64,000 nt of DNA from Kaistia dalseonensis (lineage in GTDB: Bacteria > Pseudomonadota > Alphaproteobacteria > Rhizobiales > Kaistiaceae): the NCBI RefSeq assembly GCF_030814715.1, contig NZ_JAUSVO010000002.1:434001-498000 (forward strand), in the 5' to 3' direction. Within the stretch, counting starts at the first letter, position 1. The number at the start of each line of letters is the position of its first letter. The position numbers and the translations under genes were made by a program. The notes beneath the pieces were generated by a model. The model was not told the origin of the DNA. It was given only the letters and a program-made list of their open reading frames with translations, and searched no databases. Shown one piece after another: positions 56,415 through 64,000 of this stretch.

Positions 56415-56872
56415 GACCGTCTCCGGATGATCTGCCGGCAGGCGCCCGGGCCGGTGATTTCGGTATCCACCGCGTAGGGTGAACCCTCGGCCATGGCCTC
56501 GTTGGTGCGGATCGTCTGATCGCAGAAATGCGGCGAGACCCGGCCGACCAGCGACTGGACATGATGCCAGGCGGGGCAGCGGCGAACCGTCAGCACGATC
56601 GCATCCTCGCCGATGTCGATGTCGTAGTCGGCGCCCTCGCGGTCGAAGAAGTGGCGCCAATGGGCGACGAGCTGCCGCGTATCGCCGGCGAGCAGGTCGC
56701 GGCGGATGCCGGCATAGACGTCGCGGCCGACGCTGGCGAAGATCGCATCCATCGCCGCAACGCCGAAGCGCTCGACGATGAAATCGATCGTGGTGTTGAT
56801 GGCGCCATGGAAATCGAGGTGGACGTTGCCCCCCTCCTGATAGCGCAGGCTTCCGTCACCAGATGTCGTCAT
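56411..56872 (-). CDS. ATC-hydrolase-like small protein B
   Basis: 153-residue protein, paralogous to A. Shared pattern: LVAHWRHFFDREGADYDIDIGEDAIVLTVRRCP (read at about 65-97; A has MYEYWSHIK, DMDIDLDDDRLELRMHLCP), then HFCD and GACRQII. It has one cysteine where A has the CDHC pair. The start at 56872 overlaps the nagA-like stop by 4 bp. Coupled translation in nagA-B-A order suggests that A and B act together, perhaps as a heteromer, on the product of the deacetylase. Confidence 0.6.
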   Translation of the reverse strand: MTTSGDGSLRYQEGGNVHLDFHGAINTTIDFIVERFGVAAMDAIFASVGRDVYAGIRRDLLAGDTRQLVAHWRHFFDREGADYDIDIGEDAIVLTVRRCPAWHHVQSLVGRVSPHFCDQTIRTNEAMAEGSPYAVDTEITGPGACRQIIRRRS

Positions 56873-58059
56873 GATGCACTCCCATGGACGCACCGACCAT
56901 CGAGATAGGTGGCGCGGACCTCCAATGTCGCTGGGTCGAGCACGGCGAAATCGGCCCGCTTGCCCCGCTCTATGCTGCCGATATCGGCCGCCATGCCGAT
57001 CACCCGAGCCGGCACCAGACTGGCCGCATGGGCGGCGCGGACAAGATCCCGGCCGGAGAAGCGCAGATAGTTGCGCATCGCTTCGTCCGGCGTCAGCGAC
57101 GAGCCGCAGAGGCCGCCATTCTCGTCCCGCACCGCCTTGCCCGGCACGCTCTCGACCCAATAGCCGGGATAGAACTCGAACTTCCTGCCCGGCGTGCCGG
57201 CATATTTCATCGCGTCGGTTTCGAGGAAGACCCGATCGGCCGGCAATTGCGCCAGCAGCCGGATCAGTTGCCGATCGACATGGATGCCATCGCAGATCAG
57301 GCCGAGGGCCAATGTCGGCTCGGCCAGCAGCGCGTCGGTCAGCGATACGGTGTGCACGCCCATGCCGCCGGGCGGATAGGTCGGCATGACATTGTACATG
57401 TGCGTGACGGCGTCGAGGCCCCAGCCGACATAGCGCGAGACATTCTCGGGCCGCGCCTGGCTGTGACCGAGATGAATCGAGACCCCGGCGCGTTTCAGCG
57501 TACGGATAAAGCCCTCGGCTCCCTCGCGCTCGGGGGCGACCGTTACCGCCTTCAGCGTGCCCTCCGTGGCGGCGAGCATGCGTTCCGCCAGTTCGATGCT
57601 GGGCGCCACTATGTTCTCAGGATTATGCGCGCCGGGCGAGCCGAAGCACGGCCCCTCGCTGTGCACGCCGAGCGCCCGCGCACCCTTCGCCTCGCCGCAT
57701 TGCGCCGCCAGACGGCTGAGCACGCCCTCCATCGTCCCAGGCGGCAGGCAACTGATCGAGGGTAGAAAGCCGGTGACGCCCCGCGCCAGCAACGCCAGCG
57801 AATTCTCGGCCACCGCCCCCTGCTCGGTGTCGTTGTAGAGGCGCGTGCCATAGCCATGCTGCAGCAGATCGATAATGCCCGGAAACAGGACCGCGCCCTT
57901 GCCGTCGATCGCCTGCCAATCATCTCCGACGACCGTCTCGGCTGGGACCACGCCGGCGAAGCGGTCCCCATCGATCAGCAGATCGGCGGCCGCCTGCTCT
58001 GCCGGCGTGACGACGGTGACGTTCGACCATCTCTGCTTGACGCGCATCGCGAAATCCAT
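56869..58059 (-). CDS. NagA-like N-acetylglucosamine-6-phosphate deacetylase
   Basis: 396-residue amidohydrolase of the NagA type. Metal and catalytic residues align with E. coli NagA: E135 (HSEGP), H199 (HLGHS), H220 (AVTHMYN), H260 (DGIH) and catalytic D282 (ETDAM). In family members it removes the acetyl group from GlcNAc-6-P, but without nagB, a kinase or a PTS nearby a different N-acyl substrate is likely. The ATG has no clear Shine-Dalgarno and lies 8 bp from the operator palindrome, so the mRNA may be nearly leaderless. Confidence 0.88.
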   Translation of the reverse strand: MDFAMRVKQRWSNVTVVTPAEQAAADLLIDGDRFAGVVPAETVVGDDWQAIDGKGAVLFPGIIDLLQHGYGTRLYNDTEQGAVAENSLALLARGVTGFLPSISCLPPGTMEGVLSRLAAQCGEAKGARALGVHSEGPCFGSPGAHNPENIVAPSIELAERMLAATEGTLKAVTVAPEREGAEGFIRTLKRAGVSIHLGHSQARPENVSRYVGWGLDAVTHMYNVMPTYPPGGMGVHTVSLTDALLAEPTLALGLICDGIHVDRQLIRLLAQLPADRVFLETDAMKYAGTPGRKFEFYPGYWVESVPGKAVRDENGGLCGSSLTPDEAMRNYLRFSGRDLVRAAHAASLVPARVIGMAADIGSIERGKRADFAVLDPATLEVRATYLDGRCVHGSAS

Positions 58060-58067
58060 CGTTATGA

Positions 58068-58083
58068 TGTTATCATGCTAACA
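58068..58083. promoter_or_regulatory. candidate GntR operator in divergent promoter region
   Basis: Palindrome TGTTATCATGCTAACA (7 of 8 arm positions match) in the 53-bp gap between the NagA-like and SDR genes. It is well placed to control both directions and probably is the site for the regulator at 58871. Confidence 0.65.
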
Positions 58084-58112
58084 AAATAATTGAGCAGCTC
58101 AAGGAGAAAGAC

Positions 58113-58874
58113 ATGGCGCAGCCCTGCGTGTGCGTGACGGGTTCGACCCAGGGAATCGGCTTCGCAATCGCCGAGGCGTTTGCGCAGCAGGGCGCGCGGC
58201 TGGTGATCAATTCCCACCTGCCGAACACCGAGGCGGTGGAACGATTGAGCGCGCTGACGGAATGCCATTTCGTGCAGGCCGACCTCTCCACCGCCAAGGG
58301 CGCCGAGATGCTGATCGAGGCCGCCCATGCCAAGCTCGGGCGCCTCGATACGCTGGTCAACAATGCCGGCACCTTCCTCGACGTGCCTTTCGACGATCTG
58401 ACCGAAGCGATCTTCGACCGCACCTTCGACCTCAACGTGAAGGCCTATGTGTTCGCCTCACAGGCCTTCGTCCGCAAGGTTGCGCCGGATCAGCAGGGCG
58501 CCAGCATCCTGTGCGTCGGCTCGACCAACTCGGTGATGGCCGAGCGCCACAGCGTCGTCTACGACGCATCGAAGGGCGCCGTGCTGATGCTGGTGCGCTC
58601 GCTCGCGGTCTCGCTCGCCGGGCGGGGCATTCGCGTCAACGGCATCGGGCCGGGTATCATCGAGACGCCATTGACCAAGCGCGGCCTCGACGTGCCGGGC
58701 GTGCGCAAATCGCTCAATGCGCAGATCCCCTTCGGCCGTATCGGCCAGCCGGATGATGTCGGCGGCGCAGCCGTCTTCCTCGCCTCGCCCGCGGCGGGCT
58801 ATATCACCGGCCAGATGCTGTTCGTCGACGGCGGCATCCTCGCCATCCAGAAGACCTGGGAGCCCCCCGTTTGA
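58113..58874 (+). CDS. short-chain dehydrogenase/reductase
   Basis: 253-residue classical SDR. Cofactor motif TGSTQGIG near 9-16, NNAG near 85, catalytic serine in VGSTNSVMAERHS and the YDASK Tyr/Lys pair, then the IGPGIIETPL segment and C-terminal LFVDGGI. AAGGAGA lies upstream of the ATG. The family resembles glucose-1-dehydrogenase and sugar or polyol dehydrogenases. It ends 4 bp into the regulator gene. Substrate unknown. Confidence 0.93.
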   Translation: MAQPCVCVTGSTQGIGFAIAEAFAQQGARLVINSHLPNTEAVERLSALTECHFVQADLSTAKGAEMLIEAAHAKLGRLDTLVNNAGTFLDVPFDDLTEAIFDRTFDLNVKAYVFASQAFVRKVAPDQQGASILCVGSTNSVMAERHSVVYDASKGAVLMLVRSLAVSLAGRGIRVNGIGPGIIETPLTKRGLDVPGVRKSLNAQIPFGRIGQPDDVGGAAVFLASPAAGYITGQMLFVDGGILAIQKTWEPPV

Positions 58875-59863
58875 CGATCGAGTCCTCGCCGCGCCATCTG
58901 CAACTGCGCGATACGCTGTTCCGGCGCTGGAAGACGCTGGGGCTCGGCGCCGGCGACCGCATCGAATCGCAGAACGAGATCGTCCGGTTCTGCGATTTCT
59001 CCCTGATCACGGTCGTCAAGACGTTGAAGGACCTCGAGAGCGAGGGGATCATCCGGCGGCAGGTCGGCAAGGGGTCGTTCCTGGTGCAGACGCCCTGGGC
59101 GGAGGCGCATTGGCGCATCGGCTTCTTCTATAATCGGGATACCGTCGGCGGCGGCATCTTCGACAACGAGTTCTATACGCGGCTGGTGATGGCGTTCGAG
59201 AAGGGCGTCGTCTCCGACGGTCATGAGTTCATCATGGGCAGCTTCACCCACCAGCGCATGCCGGTCGGCATGTGGGATGCGCTCGACGCCGTGGTGCTGA
59301 CCGGCTTTACCGGCGAAACGCGGCTCGAAGCGCTTGGCGAGACATCGAGCCAGGTCAGCCTGATCGATGCGAGCCTCGACGGCGACCGCTTCCACAGCTA
59401 CCGCCTCGATTATGGCCCCGCCTTTGCCGAGATGTTCCGCGAGTCCGGCGCCCGGCGGCGGACCTATCTCTATCTCGACTCGAAGTTCAGCTCGAACGAG
59501 CAGGCGGCGCGCCTCGACGCCTTCCGCCATGCCGGCGCCGGCACCAAGGTCGACCAGCGGCTCGAGATCATTGCCGTCAATCAGGAGACCGATGTCGGCA
59601 ACACCGACGCCCTCAAGGCCGCGATCGAGCAAGTCCGGCCTGATGTCGTCTGCGGCCATATCCATCAGGCCTGGCGGCCGCTGATCCGCTCGATCGTCCC
59701 AGACGCCGCCATCTATCCGTTCCTGCTCGATTCCGCAGCGCCCGGCTTCGTGGTCGATACGGCCGGCTGGATGCGCACGATCCTGCCGATGATCTATGCC
59801 CATCTCGGCGATCGCCAGCGGCCGCCGGCGATCCACACTTATCCGGCACGGTTCCGCCCGTAG
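58871..59863 (+). CDS. GntR-HTH/LacI-type sugar-binding hybrid regulator
   Basis: 330-residue transcription factor. N-terminal GntR winged helix (about 8-75: LQLRDTLFRRWKTLGLGAGDRIESQ with LITVVKTLKDLESEGIIRRQVGKGSF following) joined to a periplasmic-binding-protein-like domain (about 80-330), the architecture of AraR-type regulators that sense sugars. The start is TTG, overlapping the SDR stop (TTGA). It probably controls nagA-B-A and SDR through the palindrome at 58068. It converges on the ABC operon with only 3 bp between stops. Confidence 0.87.
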   Translation: MTIESSPRHLQLRDTLFRRWKTLGLGAGDRIESQNEIVRFCDFSLITVVKTLKDLESEGIIRRQVGKGSFLVQTPWAEAHWRIGFFYNRDTVGGGIFDNEFYTRLVMAFEKGVVSDGHEFIMGSFTHQRMPVGMWDALDAVVLTGFTGETRLEALGETSSQVSLIDASLDGDRFHSYRLDYGPAFAEMFRESGARRRTYLYLDSKFSSNEQAARLDAFRHAGAGTKVDQRLEIIAVNQETDVGNTDALKAAIEQVRPDVVCGHIHQAWRPLIRSIVPDAAIYPFLLDSAAPGFVVDTAGWMRTILPMIYAHLGDRQRPPAIHTYPARFRP

Positions 59864-59866
59864 AGC

Positions 59867-60718
59867 CTAAGCCAGCGCATTGCCGGCGAGGCCACTTTCC
59901 ACCGTCAGGATGGCGCCGACGAGATTGCGGGTCGCCTCCGCCTTCGGGTGGGTGAAGAGATCGAGCGGCTTGCCGATCTCGACGATCCGTCCCGCCGACA
60001 TCACCGAAACACGGCTGGTCGTATAGGCGACGACCGAGAGATCATGGGCGATGAACACCAGCGCCAGACCGAGATCGCGCACCAGATCCTTGAGCAGGTT
60101 CAGCACCTGCGCCTGGATCGAGACGTCGAGCGCGGAGACCGGCTCGTCGGCGATCAGCACCTTCGGGCCGGACATCAAGGCGCGGGCAATGGCGATGCGC
60201 TGCAACTGGCCGCCGGAGAATTCGTGCGGGAAACGCTCCAGCGCATTGCGGCTGAGACCCACCTGATCGAGCACCTGATAGACCCGAGCGGCATGATCGC
60301 CCTCGATCCGCAGGCTGCGCAGCGGTTCCAGCAGCGATGCGCCCAGGCGCATGCGCGGATCGAGAGAGCTGCGCGGGTTCTGCATCACGACCTGCACCGA
60401 GCGCCGGAACAACTGCCGATGGCTGGGCTCCGCCGTCCACACGTCGCGGCCGTCAAACAGGACATGACCCTCGCGCGGCTGCTCCATGCCGGTCAGGATG
60501 CGGGTGAGCGTGGTCTTGCCGGAGCCGGATTCACCGACGAGGCCGACCGCCTCGCCCGGTCGGACGTCGAAATCGATATGATCGAGCACGGTCAGCGTCG
60601 GCCGCGCCTCGAACAGCTTCTGCCGCGCCAGCGTGTAGGTCTGCGTGACCTGCCGCATCTCCAGAATCGGCCGCATCGCCTCATTCGTCGGCAAGGGAGC
60701 GTTCGTATGAGTGGTCAT
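59867..60718 (-). CDS. peptide ABC transporter ATP-binding protein (OppF/DppF type)
   Basis: 283-residue ATPase of a dipeptide/oligopeptide importer. Walker A GLVGESGSGKTTLTR, Q-loop VMQNPRSSLDPR, signature FSGGQLQRIAIARAL, Walker B KVLIADEPVSALD and switch IAHD are all intact. From the ATG at 60718 it overlaps the OppD-type gene by 4 bp. It is the last gene of the permease operon. The C-terminal oligopeptide extension is shorter than in the partner. Confidence 0.94.
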   Translation of the reverse strand: MTTHTNAPLPTNEAMRPILEMRQVTQTYTLARQKLFEARPTLTVLDHIDFDVRPGEAVGLVGESGSGKTTLTRILTGMEQPREGHVLFDGRDVWTAEPSHRQLFRRSVQVVMQNPRSSLDPRMRLGASLLEPLRSLRIEGDHAARVYQVLDQVGLSRNALERFPHEFSGGQLQRIAIARALMSGPKVLIADEPVSALDVSIQAQVLNLLKDLVRDLGLALVFIAHDLSVVAYTTSRVSVMSAGRIVEIGKPLDLFTHPKAEATRNLVGAILTVESGLAGNALA

Positions 60719-61701
60719 GATGCTGCAGCCTCCGCCATGGACTCGACCGGATGCCAGCACGCGGCACGACGCGTTCCGCCCTCGAGCGTCGGCACCTCGG
60801 CCACGCATTTCTCCGTCGCCGCGGCGCAGCGCGGATGGAAGGCGCAGCCCGTCGGCAGACTGTGCAGCGGCGGCACCATGCCGGGGATCGATGTCAGCCG
60901 CGAGCTGCCGTCGAGGGCAATGTTGTCCATGGTCGGCTGTGACTCGAGCAGGCCGCGCGTGTAGTGATGACGCGGCGAACGAAACACCTGTCCGACGGGC
61001 CCCATCTCGACGATGCGACCGGCATACATCACCGCGACCGTGTCGCACATCGCCGCGATGATCGGCAGGTCGTGGGTGATCATCAGCAGCGCGCAGCCAC
61101 GTTGCTCGACAGCGCCGTTCAGCAGCCGCAGCACCTGCTTCTGCACCGTCACGTCGAGCGCCGTGGTCGGCTCGTCCGCGATGATCAATTGCGGATAACA
61201 GGCGAGCGCCATGGCGATCATGATGCGCTGCCGCTGGCCGCCGGATATCTCGTGCGGATAGGCCCGCACCAGTTGCTCGGGGCGCGGCAGCGACATCTGC
61301 CGGAAGAGTTCGATCGTCTGCCGTTCAGCCTCGCGCCGGGAGGTTTTCATGTGCCGCCGGATCACGGAACTGACCTGGTAGCCGACGCGGCGGACCGGAT
61401 CGAGCGACGACAGCGGATCCTGGAACACCATCGAGATCGTCCGGCCGCGCCGGTGCGCCAGCGCGCGGTCGGACTGGCGGATGAGATCGACGCCGTCATG
61501 CAGAACGCTGCCATCGGCCTGCCAGCCCATGGGCAGCAACCCCATCAGCGCCAGAGCCGTCAACGTCTTGCCGGAGCCGGATTCACCGACGAGGCCCATG
61601 CGTCCGCCGACCGGAAGCGCGAAGGAGAGGCCGCGCACGGCCGTGAGCATATCATGGCGCACGACGAGATTGTGCACCTCAAGGGCGTTGGCGCCGCTCA
61701 T
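60715..61701 (-). CDS. peptide ABC transporter ATP-binding protein (OppD/DppD type)
   Basis: 328-residue ATPase. Walker A LVGESGSGKTLTA, VFQDPLSSLDPV, ISGGQRQRIMIAMAL, LIIADEPTTALD and ITHDLP are intact. The C-terminal oligopeptide-binding region includes the cysteine cluster (CAFHPRC...KC...CW) that binds an iron-sulfur cluster in DppD-type proteins. The start was set at the ATG at 61701, which overlaps the upstream permease stop by 4 bp. Confidence 0.94.
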   Translation of the reverse strand: MSGANALEVHNLVVRHDMLTAVRGLSFALPVGGRMGLVGESGSGKTLTALALMGLLPMGWQADGSVLHDGVDLIRQSDRALAHRRGRTISMVFQDPLSSLDPVRRVGYQVSSVIRRHMKTSRREAERQTIELFRQMSLPRPEQLVRAYPHEISGGQRQRIMIAMALACYPQLIIADEPTTALDVTVQKQVLRLLNGAVEQRGCALLMITHDLPIIAAMCDTVAVMYAGRIVEMGPVGQVFRSPRHHYTRGLLESQPTMDNIALDGSSRLTSIPGMVPPLHSLPTGCAFHPRCAAATEKCVAEVPTLEGGTRRAACWHPVESMAEAAAS

Positions 61702-62576
61702 CCGCGCCTCCGTGACAGCTTGGGGTCGAGCACATCGCGCAGACCGTCGCCGAGCAGATTGAGGCCCAGCACGAGGAGGACGATGGCGAAGCCCGGCCAG
61801 ATGGCGAGGGGCGAGGAGACGCCCACCTGCTGTTGCGCCTCGTTCAGCATCATGCCCCACGAGATCGACGGCCGGTGCACGCCGACACCGAGATAGGAGA
61901 GGCCGGCCTCGGTCAGGATTCCGGCGGCGAAATAGAGCGTGAACTGCACGATCATCACGCCGGCGATGTTCGGCAGCACGTGCCGCGCCAGCACGAAGAT
62001 CCGGCCACGGCCATAGAGCCTCGCGGCCGTGATGAAATCCTCCTGCAGCACGCCCATCGCGGCCGAGCGGATGACGCGCGTGAATGACGGCGTGAAGAAT
62101 GCCGTCAGCGCCAGGATGGTGGTGAGCGCGCCCGAGCCGAGCGTCGCCGCCAGCACCAGCGCGGTGACCATGCCGGGGATCGACAGCATGATATCCGCGC
62201 CGCGCGAGATCGTTTCGTCGGTGAGCTTGCCGGCCGCGGCCGCCGCAAGACCCGTGATCGTGCCGAACAGCAGGCTCAGCGTGGCGCCGCCGGCCCCGAC
62301 GAGGATCGACGTGCGGGCGCCGACCATCAGCTGGGCGACGATGTCGCGGCCGAGAACGTCGGTGCCGAGCCAATGGCCGGGCGCACCGGCGGGCAACAGG
62401 CGATGACGGATATCCGGGACGTTCGGGTTCGACGGCAGATAGAAGAACGAAGCGAGCGCGACCAGCAGGAAGATGCCGGTCAGGACGAGTCCGATGATCA
62501 GCGAGGCGTTGCGCGGCAGCCGGCGACGGGTCGGGGGATCAGCCGCCTGCACGGCAGGAATGGCGGAATTGTTCAT
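61698..62576 (-). CDS. peptide ABC transporter permease (OppC/DppC type)
   Basis: 292-residue inner-membrane permease with about six TM helices: TM1 near 25-50 and the transmembrane ABC domain at 95-285. The EAA loop is ITAARLYGRGRIFVLARHVLPN. The N-terminal periplasmic segment GHWLGTDVLGRDIVAQLMVGAR is typical of OppC. The ATG at 62576 (AGGA upstream) is chosen over 62585. It is coupled to the OppD-type gene. Confidence 0.93.
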   Translation of the reverse strand: MNNSAIPAVQAADPPTRRRLPRNASLIIGLVLTGIFLLVALASFFYLPSNPNVPDIRHRLLPAGAPGHWLGTDVLGRDIVAQLMVGARTSILVGAGGATLSLLFGTITGLAAAAAGKLTDETISRGADIMLSIPGMVTALVLAATLGSGALTTILALTAFFTPSFTRVIRSAAMGVLQEDFITAARLYGRGRIFVLARHVLPNIAGVMIVQFTLYFAAGILTEAGLSYLGVGVHRPSISWGMMLNEAQQQVGVSSPLAIWPGFAIVLLVLGLNLLGDGLRDVLDPKLSRRRG

Positions 62577-62598
62577 GGTGTCCATCCTGGTGCTGGGC

Positions 62599-63546
62599 TC
62601 AGCGCGTCGCCCGAACGCGCGGGTCGAGAACGCCGTAGAGCAAATCGACCAGCAAATTGACGGTAATGACGAAGACGATGATGATCATGACGGTGGATTG
62701 CACCACGATCACCTCGCGGGCCGCCACATTGGCCAGGATCATGCGGCTGAGGCCGGGCAGCGAGAAGACCGTTTCGATGATCACGGTGCCGCCGATCAGT
62801 TCGGCGATCTGTAGCCCGATGATGGTGACGAGCGGCAAGGCGGCATTGCGCAGGCCGACATGCAGCAGGGCCTGCGTTCGGGTCATGCCAACCGCGAGCG
62901 CGGTGCGCAGATAGTCCTGGTTCATGACGTCGAGAACGGCGGAGCGGACATAGCGGATCAGCGTCGCCGCCATGATCAGGCCGAGCGACAGCACCGGCAA
63001 CACCAGCGAGCGCAGCGCCTCGGTGACGCTCTGCGACCAGGGCGTCCAACCGCCGGTCGGCAGCCAGCCGAGCCGCACGCCGAACAGCAGCGAAAGCAGA
63101 ATGCCGGCCCAGAACACCGGCACGGCAACGCCGACCTGGCTGACCAGCGCCAGCACCGCGCCCGACGGCGTGCCGACATTGCGCGCCGCATAGGTGCCGA
63201 CGGGAATGGCGATGAGCAGTCCGAGGATCAGCCCGGAAAGCGACAGCGGAATGGAGATGGAGAGGCGCGCCGTGACGAGATCGGCGACGCTCTCATTGGT
63301 GCGGAAGGAACGGCCGAAATCGCCCCGCAGCATGTTGGAGATCCAGTCGGCATACTGGACGGGCAAGGGGCGATCGAGGCCATAGACATGGGCGAGCGCA
63401 TTGATCGCCTCGGGCGTGGCGCTCTTGCCGAGCACGACCGCCGCGACATTGCCGCCAGCACCGCGGATCAGGAGGAAGATCGCCACCGAAGCGACGAAGA
63501 CGGCGCCAACGAAGAACGCCAGTTTGCGCAACACATAGATCGTCAT
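62599..63546 (-). CDS. peptide ABC transporter permease (OppB/DppB type)
   Basis: 315-residue permease with TM1 at about 8-28 and five more helices from 95 to 305. OppB hallmarks: YGLDRPLPVQYADWISNMLRGDFGRSF and the EAA loop RTALAVGMTRTQALLHVGLRNAALPLVTIIG, plus the C-terminal LLYGVLDPRVRATR. It lies between the binding protein (90-bp gap) and the OppC-type gene. Confidence 0.94.
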   Translation of the reverse strand: MTIYVLRKLAFFVGAVFVASVAIFLLIRGAGGNVAAVVLGKSATPEAINALAHVYGLDRPLPVQYADWISNMLRGDFGRSFRTNESVADLVTARLSISIPLSLSGLILGLLIAIPVGTYAARNVGTPSGAVLALVSQVGVAVPVFWAGILLSLLFGVRLGWLPTGGWTPWSQSVTEALRSLVLPVLSLGLIMAATLIRYVRSAVLDVMNQDYLRTALAVGMTRTQALLHVGLRNAALPLVTIIGLQIAELIGGTVIIETVFSLPGLSRMILANVAAREVIVVQSTVMIIIVFVITVNLLVDLLYGVLDPRVRATR

Positions 63547-63635
63547 TCACCTGTCCCAGCGAAATGCCTATCCAATCAATCGACGGCGCAGCCGCTGCCC
63601 CGAGGCGCAGCGGCTGCGGGTCTAGACCGGCAATT

Positions 63636-64000
63636 CTACCAGTGCAGCTTGGCCAGTTCGATCGCCACGGCGACACGCGGCTCCTGGAAGCCCTTCAGGT
63701 CCTTGTCGAAGAGACCGACGCCCTTCTTGGCGATCAGCGGAATGATGACCGCATCCTTGCGCAGTATATCGGCCGCCTGCTTCATCTTGGCGGCATAGTC
63801 CTGATCGGTCAGCGCGACATCGGCATCAGCCAGCGCCTTGGTGTATTCGGCCGAGCAATAGGTGCTCCATCCGGCCTTCGACGGATCGGGGCAGGCCCAC
63901 TGCACCGGATTGGCGTCGCCCGACATGACCGTGATGTCGAACTGCGGCGGCCGGCCCTGGAAGATCAGCTGCGAATAGCGCGCAAGGTCGATCGCATTGC
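63636..64000 (-). CDS. peptide ABC transporter substrate-binding protein, C-terminal part
   Basis: Extends past the right edge of the window; only about 120 C-terminal residues are present, starting near ...AIDLARYSQLIFQGRPPQFD. Features ITVMSGDANPVQWACPDPS, YTKALADADVALTD and KMKQAADILRKDAVIIPLIAKKG match family-5 solute-binding proteins (DppA/OppA). It is the gene preceding OppB in the transporter operon. Substrate specificity cannot be judged from this part. Confidence 0.9.
   Translation of the reverse strand, partial: NAIDLARYSQLIFQGRPPQFDITVMSGDANPVQWACPDPSKAGWSTYCSAEYTKALADADVALTDQDYAAKMKQAADILRKDAVIIPLIAKKGVGLFDKDLKGFQEPRVAVAIELAKLHW

Overview
The window is high-GC DNA from an alphaproteobacterium, most likely of the order Hyphomicrobiales (Rhizobiales). 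The evidence is the order ffh-rpsP-rimM-trmD, a hemC-hemD-Mic60-like-hemY operon, a PhaR/phaAB polyhydroxyalkanoate locus, a DUF1674/SdhAF4 protein, an IalB-like protein, an Omp25-type porin and rhizobial-style intergenic palindromes. A Kaistia-like genus is possible, but I cannot confirm genus from sequence alone. There is no phage, insertion sequence, integrase or CRISPR array.

Region 1 (1-47 kb) is mainly chromosomal core. It holds ribosomal and SRP genes (0-4.4 kb), a small secreted protein divergent from a two-component system (4.7-7.2 kb), IalB and YkvA proteins, phaR/phaA/phaB (8.6-11.5 kb), a NYN-domain protein, purH, a heparinase II/III-family protein, rsmB and htpX (11.5-19.6 kb). 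These are followed by cfa and SdhAF4, acs, an ETF-beta lysine methyltransferase homologue, an EVE protein, a YciI protein, gpsA, a NUDIX hydrolase and tsaD (19.7-27.6 kb). Next come the heme/Mic60 operon and tRNA-Thr (27.7-32.4 kb), xth, lolA, ftsK and a DapC-like aminotransferase (33-38.8 kb), amtB-glnK, tesB and a UbiH-type monooxygenase. The core ends with small quality-control genes, ProX, an outer-membrane beta-barrel and tRNA-Gly (38.9-47.0 kb).

Region 2 (47.5-64 kb, continuing past the right edge) looks accessory. It is a dense catabolic cluster of five short transcription units. (a) iclR-M81-ridA-aminotransferase, minus strand. (b) A D-serine-dehydratase-like enzyme, a second M81 protein and an Ldh2-type dehydrogenase, plus strand, divergent from (a). 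(c) A NagA-like deacetylase translationally coupled to two tandem, mutually paralogous small proteins that resemble the ATC-hydrolase (PF14196) family. (d) An SDR and a GntR/LacI-hybrid regulator, divergent from (c). (e) A peptide-type ABC importer whose binding protein runs off the window. Each divergent intergenic region carries palindromes that fit its local regulator: two related 17-bp sites for IclR and one 16-bp site for GntR.

Read together, the cluster could import a peptide-like or N-acylated compound. NagA, the M81 proteins and the ATC-hydrolase-like pair could open amide or ring bonds. The PLP enzymes, RidA and the dehydrogenases could funnel the amino-acid or hydroxy-acid parts into central metabolism. 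I do not know the substrate. This cluster, especially the paired ATC-hydrolase-like genes, is the best candidate for an undescribed system in the window.
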